Assembly (NCBI RefSeq): GCF_002646595.1
Contig: NZ_PDUD01000046.1
Coordinates: 1 to 64,000, forward strand
Length of the DNA stretch: 64,000 nt
Direction: 5' to 3'
Source of the DNA: Flavilitoribacter nigricans DSM 23189 = NBRC 102662
Lineage (GTDB): Bacteria > Bacteroidota > Bacteroidia > Chitinophagales > Saprospiraceae
Made by a program: the position numbers and the translations under genes. Positions 33,401-43,100 of this stretch are shown here, one piece after another; within the stretch, counting starts at the first letter, position 1, and each line of letters opens with the position of its first letter. The notes under the pieces are model-generated. The model ran no database searches and was not told the origin of the DNA. It saw only the letters and a list, made by a program, of their open reading frames with translations.

Positions 33401-36400
33401 CGCAGTGAGACCATTCGCGAATTTCTGCCATTGGTAGGGGGCGCAAAACGTTATGGTTTCGACGAAAGCAGTAAAGTGAATAATGCTTACACCCGGGCTT
33501 GGGTACAAATCCGGGAAGTAGAATTTGAAAACGGAGGCATTGGAAAGAATTCTAAATACCGGGGCAGTATGGTCCATCCGCTTGCTCAGTCCACCTGGCA
33601 GTTTCTCAACCTACATCTACCCCATATTGCCTATGAAAACGGAGAATTCAATCAAGGAGACGCCAAGCGATTGATCTCTTCCTTTTTGTTTATTTGGGAT
33701 AGTGTTTCGGATATTCTCAACGGCATCAACACTTATATGAAGGACCGAAAATACGCTAATGCTTTGTCTTCTAAAACCTCCTTCATCAGACTCAATCATC
33801 CCCATTCCCGGAAGGTCGGAGGAGGCAGTCGCGTAAAAAGGATCCGGCTGAATGATCAATGGGGCAAGATGACGGAACGGGAGGGCGAATTGCTTGACTT
33901 GCTGAACTTTGATTACGGGCAGGAATACGATTATACCACGGTAAACAGCGATGGTCAATCCATTAGTTCGGGGGTGGCCACTTACGAACCATTGGTCGGA
34001 GGAGATGAAAACCCCTTTGTACAGCCGCAAAGATTCAAACACAACCGCTTATCCCTTTTTCAGTTACATCCCTTTGGAGAATCTTTGTTCCCGGGGCCTT
34101 CAGTGGGATACAGCACAGTAAATATCCGCCAACTCAAGCCCGCCTCCGTAGTAGTTACCGGAAACGGTACTACCGTACAGGAGTATTACACGGCCAGGGA
34201 TTTTCCTGTTATTGTCCGGCAGACGGACCTGGTCCCGGGGGAAAGCAAAAATCGCAATAATCCATTCCCCATCATTAGTCCGGTATATAACCGCGATATT
34301 GATGAAATGGCTCTAAGCCAGGGCTATAGCATTGAATTGAATGATATGCACGGTAAACCGCGGGCCCAGTGGTTATACGCGGAGGATCAGCCGGAAGCGC
34401 CGGTTTCCGGTATCAGCTTCCAATATCTGACCGAGCCCGATGCTCCGGATCAACTGAAAAATACGGCTCCCGTGATCCGGCAGGCTGACGGGGGGGGGCT
34501 ACGGCAGGAAGAAGGCATCATCGGTTTAACCTATGATATTATTTTTGATGCCCGGGAGAGTTTACATAAAGTGAAAGCCACCGGAGTTGACATCAATGCG
34601 GATGGTTTCCTGGCGGGCATTTTCCCGATAACTATCCCTATACCCTATCCGGATCTGGCGGAATCTACCAACAGGTTCCGTTCCATAGTGGCGACCAAAG
34701 TGGTTCAAAGAAGTGGGATTTTGGCCTCGGTCACCACGCATGATATGGGAGCCAGCATAACCAGTACGAATCGCGCCTGGGACGCATTGACCGGAGAGGT
34801 TTTGGTAACCGAAGCACAAAGTGAATTCGGTCAGTCTTATTACACGATGGAAATTCCTGCCTATTGGGAATATCCCGGAATGGGAGGCGCCTGGCAGAAT
34901 ATAGGTGCCGTACTGGAACAGGTAGAAACTTCGGCGGATGGACTTTTGCCCTTGGCTTCCGGTTCGGATTTTTTCTTTCCGGGTGACGAATTGCTGCTGG
35001 AATACATAGAAGCCACCGGGGGTACGCCGGGTGAACCCATCCAAAAAGTGCTCAAAAGGGATAAAGCCTGGGTATTGGAGGTTACTGCGGAGGGCCTTAC
35101 ATTGATCGATGATATCGGACAAGCGATTCCGCCCCGAGTGCACGAAAAGATCAAAGTGGTGCGATCAGGTTATCGCAACCAGCAGTCCTTTTCCCAGGGA
35201 ACGGTGGTGACCAAAGTCGATCCACTCTCGAATGGATTCGATTTCAAACAGGTTATTGACGCCAATGCCATGGAGTTCGCCGATCATTGGCAGACGTACG
35301 CTGCGTATCAGGTAAATACTCCAGGAGTTGCCTGCGATAATTGCCAAATGATTGAGGTCTTACCTCCGGAAAAAATATTCGATGATCGGGTAGCGCTATT
35401 AATGGAGTACAACACACCAAAATCTTCCGCTACCGCTCTTTTGTACCTATTGCAGGATGTATTATCTCAGGGCAATAAATTATTGTTGGAAGAGGATCTC
35501 CTGCCCATAATTAGAAGTCGTCAAACCGGCACCCGACCACTTCCCGCCGATTTTGAAGTCTTTGTGCTGCTATATCTACAGCAGGCACTTTCAGGAACCC
35601 ATTATGCCGATTTGCCCGAAGACGGTGATTATATCGGAGCTCGCTCTAAACTGGTCCCTATCGATGTTACTCAGATTGAAACACCATTTGGCGCGATTAA
35701 CTACAGCAAGGGTGGATTGACGGTAAGCCAGCAAACTTTTATTAGTTCGATTAAAGACTATTTTATCTGGTCTTGGGACGTTCAGTATGCCTACAGCTCT
35801 TTGGAAATTGTAATCAAGAACAAGATCACCAGTGAGACTATCTGCAGCCTTACCTTGCGCAATCCGGATGGGCCTTTTCCTCCACTGAATGGGATCTCCG
35901 CAATTCGAAATCTACAGATTGATCGCACTTCTCCTTTCCAGTGTGGAAGTGTCGGTGATTTTCTCATCGATGTTGAATTTACTGATCCAGATGATCCCAA
36001 CGGCATCGTTCAAAGCCTAAGCTTACAGGGCTTTGCTCCGTGTCTTCCCATAGCTGATTGTACCGAAGGGTTCGGCAGCAAGCCAATTCATTCCTGCGAT
36101 GTGGTTCCTGGGGCGGCAATTAATCCATTCCGCGCCGGGATACTAGGTAACTGGCGTCCCTTGCGATCTTGGGTCTATCTATCCGAGCGTACCTCCGGAA
36201 GAGCACATCAGGCCGGAACCTTCATCAACTTCGAACCCTTCTGGTCCTCCTTCTCCGGTCACCGGCGCGATAACTGGCAATGGGAGAGCCTTTCCCGGGT
36301 AATCAATCCGTTGGGTAACGGACTGGAAAGTTTAGATCCGCTCGGGAGAAGCCGGGCAGAGTTATATGGCTATGACCATAATCTGGTCACCGCCGTCGGT

Positions 36401-37171
36401 GCGAACACCACTCATTCTGCCTTAGTGTTCGACGGGTTTGAAGATTATGATTACAAAAACCGGATTGGAGAGATCGGTGACTGCGATCCGCCGCGACATT
36501 GGAGTTTTCAGGAGGCCATCGAAGAAAGCAACATTCGTGGCCTAAAGATCGATCAGGAGCAGCGCCATACCGGTCGCAGCAGTCTAAGGCTGCCGGCTTC
36601 CTTCGATCGACCTCAGTCCGTAAGTATTTCCCGCTCATTGTCGGAACTCTGCCGGGAACTGCCTTCCGGTGGTATCACCAACCATCAATATCTCCTCCAG
36701 CCTTGTGATCTAATCCCTACTTTTCAGCCGCCCCCTGGAAAGTATATTATTAGCGCCTGGGTCAAAGACAGCGGGGAAGAGTTGTCTTCGGAAGGTCCCC
36801 CGTTCATTAGTATAGGAGATCAGAACTTTCATCCGAGAGGGCCCGTGGTAGAAGGCTGGCAACGCATCTTTTCTTCATTTGACATTGAGGATACCGACCC
36901 GGAGATCAAAGTAACCCTAAATAGTGGAAAAAGAGGCGGTTGGTTTGATGATATCCGTATTCATCCCTTCGATGCGCAGATGGAGACTTATGTTTTCGAT
37001 GCCCAAAATTTACGGCTTCGAGCAATTTTGGATGCCAACAATTTTGCTACCATTTATGAATATAATGAAGAAGGTGCTTTGCAGCGAACTAAAAAAGAAA
37101 CGGAAAGAGGCCTTATGACTATTCAGGAAATTAATACTGCCAAACCTAAAACCCTTGCTGAAGATGAATAA
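30455..37171 (+). CDS. Giant secreted RHS-associated protein, first half of an RHS pair
   Basis: A 2238-residue protein if begun at the ATG at 30455, which places the signal peptide (LKLICFLPIWLLFSYTALCQ) near the N-terminus; an upstream start at 30413 adds 14 residues. It opens with a strongly conserved Bacteroidota RHS-type head: VDPFTGDFTYNIPLLDVGGY and GLGWNLNPGVINRQVRGLPD. The long middle is beta-rich and built of loosely repeated Tyr/Asp strands. Near the end is a jelly-roll segment like a carbohydrate-binding module (GRSSLRLPAS, ISAWVKD, GWQRIFSSF, GWFDDIRIHPFD), then a YD-repeat-like piece (LRAILDANNFATIYEYNEEG). The stop overlaps the next start by eight bases. Both proteins probably form one shell that is split between two genes. 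Confidence 0.85.
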   Translation: MFLHLELISRSIELKLICFLPIWLLFSYTALCQTGGPTQPEVQTFEPLSTTELVDPFTGDFTYNIPLLDVGGYPINLIYKSGITMDQEASWVGLGWNLNPGVINRQVRGLPDDFAGDILEKQMNIKDNETWGGTVGVDLEIFGFETDYLKIGEKIGVNYNNYRGWGYEKGLSAGLRASENSKPFLTAGLGYSSNNGVNASLGLSVSQKINASQSTAALGGNIGVDYNSRSGTVSLNLMGGFQNSWNNGAQGSGSFGTKLSFASPTYTPSFPVPMADQSYAFALKVGAEVFGTTGNPLDIAGYYSKQRLAKRSERIRAYGYLFAEKSRNASRVLHDFNREKDGNFYAKQKNLPLAYHTYDLYMVSGQGINGMFRPHRSDIGTVYDAVNSTGGLEDPNISGGLEIGSGQLFKVGGNLSVTTINRYGGIWKQGNPIQEKLLFNTSEGKGPLYEPFYFKQVGETTALQNPDQYNDWKEEAPIAVLLNGQRTSNALQAVYSNRTTNFNIGGLSNFLSKRVSRNINFSTLTAAEARVAGLEKRIFDYAPYINSRHRTQLNLEQPNVGVDISHHVSEITVTREDGVRFVYGLPTYNIVKKEVSFNISAGPDASPEVTDGLVDFSFGNDDTPENKRGKSHFFESVTTPPYAYAYRLTAMLSPDYIDLTGNGPTPDDLGTYTRFNYDRVHQHYKWRSPMGAGQAFYLEGKSADFEDDLASYLYGEKEIWYLHSIQTKNYEARFITSDREDGIAVEDASGKLPSGTNIDRLRKLDRIELYTASELRTNGRSPVPIKTVHFSYNYSLCQNVPNSIARNKGKLTLKEISITYQESDKGRFSPYRFNYNGLNPDYNQQNSDRWATFKQSDPELSNTRFPYSRQPDRQLADQEAAAWHLTDISLPNGGKLNIEYEADDYAYVQNKNAQIMVPVVGTGAGPELQAGTLSLYDGERNFSYFFFDLLKPIADDEPEKLDGYFENIEELYINAQVRIRDDRSETIREFLPLVGGAKRYGFDESSKVNNAYTRAWVQIREVEFENGGIGKNSKYRGSMVHPLAQSTWQFLNLHLPHIAYENGEFNQGDAKRLISSFLFIWDSVSDILNGINTYMKDRKYANALSSKTSFIRLNHPHSRKVGGGSRVKRIRLNDQWGKMTEREGELLDLLNFDYGQEYDYTTVNSDGQSISSGVATYEPLVGGDENPFVQPQRFKHNRLSLFQLHPFGESLFPGPSVGYSTVNIRQLKPASVVVTGNGTTVQEYYTARDFPVIVRQTDLVPGESKNRNNPFPIISPVYNRDIDEMALSQGYSIELNDMHGKPRAQWLYAEDQPEAPVSGISFQYLTEPDAPDQLKNTAPVIRQADGGGLRQEEGIIGLTYDIIFDARESLHKVKATGVDINADGFLAGIFPITIPIPYPDLAESTNRFRSIVATKVVQRSGILASVTTHDMGASITSTNRAWDALTGEVLVTEAQSEFGQSYYTMEIPAYWEYPGMGGAWQNIGAVLEQVETSADGLLPLASGSDFFFPGDELLLEYIEATGGTPGEPIQKVLKRDKAWVLEVTAEGLTLIDDIGQAIPPRVHEKIKVVRSGYRNQQSFSQGTVVTKVDPLSNGFDFKQVIDANAMEFADHWQTYAAYQVNTPGVACDNCQMIEVLPPEKIFDDRVALLMEYNTPKSSATALLYLLQDVLSQGNKLLLEEDLLPIIRSRQTGTRPLPADFEVFVLLYLQQALSGTHYADLPEDGDYIGARSKLVPIDVTQIETPFGAINYSKGGLTVSQQTFISSIKDYFIWSWDVQYAYSSLEIVIKNKITSETICSLTLRNPDGPFPPLNGISAIRNLQIDRTSPFQCGSVGDFLIDVEFTDPDDPNGIVQSLSLQGFAPCLPIADCTEGFGSKPIHSCDVVPGAAINPFRAGILGNWRPLRSWVYLSERTSGRAHQAGTFINFEPFWSSFSGHRRDNWQWESLSRVINPLGNGLESLDPLGRSRAELYGYDHNLVTAVGANTTHSALVFDGFEDYDYKNRIGEIGDCDPPRHWSFQEAIEESNIRGLKIDQEQRHTGRSSLRLPASFDRPQSVSISRSLSELCRELPSGGITNHQYLLQPCDLIPTFQPPPGKYIISAWVKDSGEELSSEGPPFISIGDQNFHPRGPVVEGWQRIFSSFDIEDTDPEIKVTLNSGKRGGWFDDIRIHPFDAQMETYVFDAQNLRLRAILDANNFATIYEYNEEGALQRTKKETERGLMTIQEINTAKPKTLAEDE

Positions 37172-40100
37172 GCGATTAAAACTATATCTTTTATTAATGC
37201 TTTGCCTTGGGTTGGGGCAGGCTGCTGAGGCAAAGATCCGGAAATTCAGTAAGCTTATCAGCGGAGAAGAGTTATTATCAGCCATTGACGACATGACGCT
37301 GTACAACGATGAGATCTTTGATTCTCGGGGCTTTACCAGGCTGGGTTGGGACCAACGCTTGACGGTAAAAAGCTGTGATAACCTGATTTACCTGGAGGTA
37401 TTGCCCTATGGTATCGAGCCGGTTCAGGTGTTTTTTCGTGCGGAATTGGAAATACAGATTCGCTACAAATCCTACGACCGAAACTGGCAGCCCACTCAGA
37501 ACATAATCCTTGAAGTGGAATATGATCCGGAGAGAGGAGTAAGTTATCCGGATAAGACGCTTTTTACCTTTAAGGACGGACAATTTATGGAATGGACGAT
37601 CGTTCAGCCGTTACGATTTTATAATCGGTTGGGGCAACTATTGGATCAAAATGAGCTAAAACCAAAGGTCCAGCTTCAGGCTCAGATTCAAGTGGATCGG
37701 TATTTTTCAATAAACCCCAGTCAGTCTCCAGCCAATGTCCAATCTGAACTACGAGATAGTCCTGATCACAGTTCTGGCAATCTTGATATCAGTTGGAATG
37801 TCTTGGCCTGGGCGGAGTATTATGAATTGGAATACACTTTCATCAACTCTTATTCCTCGGAACAGTTAACGCGCCCATTCGACCAGCGTCGGACACAGCT
37901 ATTCTATGATTTCAGAAATAACAGTACACGGGTGAGATTGGATAGTAATTTTTATCAGATCCCGTGGATCTTCGAACAGGGAGTGTTGCTTTGGCGTATT
38001 CGTGGTGTAGGTCTCGACGGGCCCTCTTTTGACCAGTTGGTTGTAGGCCGATGGAGTGCTTACACCAATGATGCAGGCCAGTTTTTTAGGGGAGGGCGAT
38101 CCAACCACTCAATCGCGACCCTATCCGGCCGTACCTCCTATATACATGAAAAAGAAAAAAAGAACTGGCAACATATTGCCACTTTTGCCGAGGGAGGAAG
38201 GCGAAAAGATGTGGTCTCGTATTATGATGGCAGCATGCGCAGACGGCAAACAGTCAGCCGTTTAAACAGTGACCAGGTATTAATAGGAGCAGAAAACATC
38301 TACGATCATCTCGGCCGGCCTGCGGTGGAAATACTCCCCAGCCCCAAATCTTTTCCTTCCCCGCCGACCAATCAACCATTTATAGCCTACCAAAAGGATT
38401 TTACCCTAAACCCAGAAGGTAATCCCTATACATTTGCTGACTTTGAGGCTAAGAGTTTGGGTGGGAAAGCACGGCCGCTATCGCAGCGTCATAATGGGAC
38501 GGGGCGTTATTTTTCTCCCTATAATCCTGATCAGTCCGGTCACCAGGCATATTTGCCCGATGCTCAGGGGTATCCGTTTTCTCAACGGCAATACAGCCCG
38601 GATAACCTGGGTAGGATCATTCGGCAGGGCAGCCCGGGCCCACACCATCAATTGGGATCGGGTCACGAAGATAAATATTACTACGGTGTACCGGCTCAGG
38701 AAGAACTGGATCGAATTTTTGGCAATGAGGCCGGATATGCACAATATTATGAACGCAAGACGTTGGTGGACGCCAATGGACAGGCATACGTTGAATACAA
38801 AGACCCGAACGGCAACCTAATCGCAACGGCGCTCACCGGTGATGCTCCCGACAATGTGCTGCCCCTCAACTCTTCAGGGCTTAAGCCGCTGGTCTTTAAC
38901 CTGCTCGAAAAAGAACAGCTGGCGCCATCTCCATCAGCCCTGCAGTCAAGTAAACGCCTGTTTGTCAGCGCGGACCATAGCACCTATCAATTCCGTTATG
39001 AATTGGATCCGGCGGATTTTTTGGATGACTCATGTCCTGAGCGGCCAGTTTGCTACGATTGCGTATACGATCTTCAGATCACTATCCACAATGATGATGG
39101 TGCATTGATATACGAAAAGACAGAACCGATCGGCAGCCTGACCGAGCTTAGCGCCTGTCAGGAAACCGATGGCAAACCTTTGCGTCTGGACTTTGAAGTT
39201 GAACTCGATCGCGGTTCCTATACCGTCGGCAAAACATTATGCGTCAATGAAGCGGCGGTAGAAGCCTATGTAGCGGATTATCTGGATGAACAACAAAATA
39301 TCTGCCTGGATAAATGGAGACAGCAACTGGAAATTGACCTAAGAGAAGGTATCGATCTCAGCGATTGTGAAGAACCCTGTCTGGCGTGTGAGACGGAGGT
39401 ATTTCCCGCAAGTCTCAAGGTGAAATTGCCCGGGGGAACAGTAGAAGAAGTAAGCTTTGATGCCGAAGCCAGGAAAAATATCGGCCGGGACTGCGTACTG
39501 AATTGTGGGGATGGCATGGTAGATGATCCTTGCATTGCCGGCTTGGAGGCCATCCTGGCCGATCTGCAACCGGGCGGTCAATACGCCCTGTATCTGGATA
39601 CCCTTAGTTTTACATATCAGCCGGAACAATTTCCTCTCTCTGTACTCAATAACGAAAATGATCTTCCGCTGAAGGATGCCCATTGGCGAAACCCCGTTGG
39701 CGGTTATCGTAATGCCGACGGCTCACCGGCTCTGGTAGCCATAGAACGGGAAGAGCAATGTATCGGTACTCCGGTCGTCGGAGGCAATGGACAACTGCTA
39801 TGTGCACCGGAAGAATTGGATTCACCGCAGGATTTCATTGACAACTGGGAGTACAGTTGGGCCGAAGCCCTGAAATACTATCATCCTGAGTACGGCTATT
39901 ACAAATGGTGCCGCCAAAACAGCGAAAGCTTTTCCTTTGATGCCCGGATGCGGGAGGCTGATAATTTTGCCGAAGCTTCTGCCGCTGGTTTGCTCTCACC
40001 TATTGAATTAGATCCATTTCTGCAGAATGAGGGCCGAGGACAAAAAATGGAAGAGCGTCTGGAAAGCATTCAGGTAAGGTCGGAAGAATCAGACATCGAC

Positions 40101-43100
40101 GACCGCCTGACCATCATTCAATTGGTTCACCTGATCGTCCATTGCAATAATCCCAACGAAAGCGGGTCCGGCCTGCTGGAATGTGCCCGGTCGATGACTA
40201 CTCTGGGAGCAATTACGGGCAAAGAAGATCTGGAATGGGAAATGTTCCGGGCTATCTATCTGTCTCAGAAGCGGCAATTGTGGGATGAGGAGCGGCGCGC
40301 CTTCATCAATGCTCAAAGTCATTTTTACCGCAATAATTGTATTGGAGAAACAGCACCTTCCAATTGCCAGGAGCGGATGCGCAACGATGCTTACCAAGAC
40401 AAAACCAAACGGTTCCCGGACGCGGATGAAGGACTGGACCGTATAGAACAGCTTTCATTGGAGGAACTGCGGCAAGAGCACGAACAAATTGTGCAGGAGG
40501 TCTGCGGAAAATGCCCCATCGCCACCGAGATCGAAAGCCTGCTGACAGCGGCCGCCCGCAGCGGTAAATTGCTGACCAGCGGCACCGTTCCGGATGCGCC
40601 CCTGGTATTGAGTCGAACCATACTGAACCTTTTTCCCGATCCCAACCAGCTCACGTATCAGTGGAAAGTGATCGACCGGGGAGACCTGCTGGTCATTCAG
40701 ATCTTGTCGGCAAATACCGGGCAATGTGAGATCCGTTTACACAAAACAGATCCGGCGATATCCTGGAATGCTGTCGAATGGTTCACCTGTCTGGAATACC
40801 TGGATCGGCCGACAAGCCTGGATCTGGTTGCTGAAAATCAAACATTTCGATTACGGGCCTATCTAGCATCCGGAGCATATATGGATGTGGAAGGCTATAT
40901 TTCCTGTGCGGAGCTGCTGAAATGTGCCAGTCCGATTGTAGTTGGAAATTGTGAAGTAAAGCCAATTGCCGACGAATTCCTGGAAGTGGTAAGATATCTG
41001 TTGGTAAATAACCAATTTTATGAAAGGGATTTGGATCTTCGGAATCAACTGGGAGAAAAAATGGGAAAATACCATCAGGAAAATATTACGGAGTGCGATG
41101 TTTTTGTTGATCCTTACTTTAGCTGGAATTTTTCAGAATGGAATACTACGGACGATGGCAACCGGCCGGTTGATCCGTCAAACAATTTGCCACCCCTTCA
41201 AGTTGATGATCCATCCCAATATACCCGTTTCAGAGGTAGACTGGAATTTGAAGTTTTTTGCCCGGATACCCCCCAAACTAAGGATATATGCGATATTTCG
41301 TTCGAGGCACTCGATGGATTTAACTTTCTTGATTTTTACCGCCTGGGAAGAGAATTAGAGCTCACAGTAGCAGCAATTATAGAAGAAGAGGAAGGCTCGT
41401 GTGCCGGTAGATCGATGATCATAAATGTAGGTAATGAAGCTGGCCTTCCAGTACGTATTAAAGTGACCAATAACTGCTACATCTTTGGCGACTGTTGCCG
41501 AAGCAATGATTGTTTGGCCTGTGATCTACCGTCCTGCTGTGTTGAACCTATTCCGGTACCAGTCTATGTGCCCCCCTGTTTTGAACAACAGGAAGAAGAC
41601 TTGCAATGGACTGTTGATCTGCGTTTTCAGCGCTACCGGGATAGCATCGAACAAAACCTGCGCCAGAGATATCTTAGCAGTTGCCTGGCTACCAAAGAAC
41701 TCTTCAACGCTTCCTTTAACGAGCAGATTTATCATTATACGCTTTACTATTATGACCAGTCCGGTAATCTGATCAAAACGGTACCTCCTAAAGGCGTGGA
41801 TATTTTATCTGGAACTCGTTTGAAACGCGTGGCCGCCTATCGAACAAGCAATGCCGCCGCGCCGATCTATCCGGATCATTCGATGCTTACTACTTATCGT
41901 TACAATTCCCGGAATGAGGTGGTGGAGCGAATGACGCCGGATGGGGGTACCACGCGCTATTGGTTTGACCAATTGGGGCGGCCGGTGGTAAGCCAGGATG
42001 CTAATCAAAGAGCCCTACAGGAAAACGATGGTACTAATATTTACAGTTATGTACAATATGATCCACAAGGTAGAACCATAGAAGCAGGGGAGATGATTAG
42101 CCGTCAACCATTTACCGAGGCACTAGTACAAAACCCGGAATTGTGGAAGCAGTGGTACCAGAATGGTAATAGGACCACTTATACGCAGACTGTTTACGAT
42201 AAGGCTTTCTCTCCAATGGTTGAAGATCTTTTCAAAAATGGCCAACGATGGTCAAGGAATAGAGTAACTACAGTAAGAAGTGTGAGCGAGCCGGAAGCCT
42301 ATCAATATCTCACTCATTTCAGCTATGATGTACACGGCAATATTAGGGAACTAATTCAGGAGAATCCACAAATGCCGGAAGCACATCGGTTAAAGCGAGT
42401 GGTATATGAATATGACTTGATCAGTGGTTATCTGAAACGAACCACTTACCAACCAGGTGCACCGGATCAATTTATGCATCGATATGCATACGATGCTGAT
42501 AATCGCTTATTAAACGTTGAGACCAGTACGAATGGTTTCATTTGGGAACGAGATGCTGGCTACCGCTACTATGATCATGGGCCGTTGGCCCGTGTTGAGA
42601 TCGGTGAAACTCGCATCCAAGGTATTGATTATGCTTACACTATTCAAGGTTGGCTCAAGATCATTAATTCAAATGCGCTTCGTCCGGATAAGGATATCGG
42701 AGAGGACGGTTTCTTCTTAAACTACCCGCAAATGCTGAAGGCCCAGGATGCTTTTGGCCTCAGCCTGGGATATTACGATGGCGATTATCAACCGATAAAA
42801 CGAGCCAAAAGAGCTGTGGCTGATACCAGGAATACTCCTCTGAGTCGCTATCAACAGTACAGCGGAAATATTCAACACGTAGTGACCAGTCTGGCCGCTA
42901 TGCCGGATGAACAAAAAGTGCAGGCTAAAATATATCGATACGATCAATTGGACCGACTGAAGACAATGGATATCTGTACCGGGTTTAACCGAATGACGAA
43001 TTCGTGGCAGGGAAGTAAAGTAGTAGCAGACTATCGTACGGAATTCAGCTATGATCAGAATGGAAATTTTTTGCGGGTAAAACGAAACGGATCCGGCAAT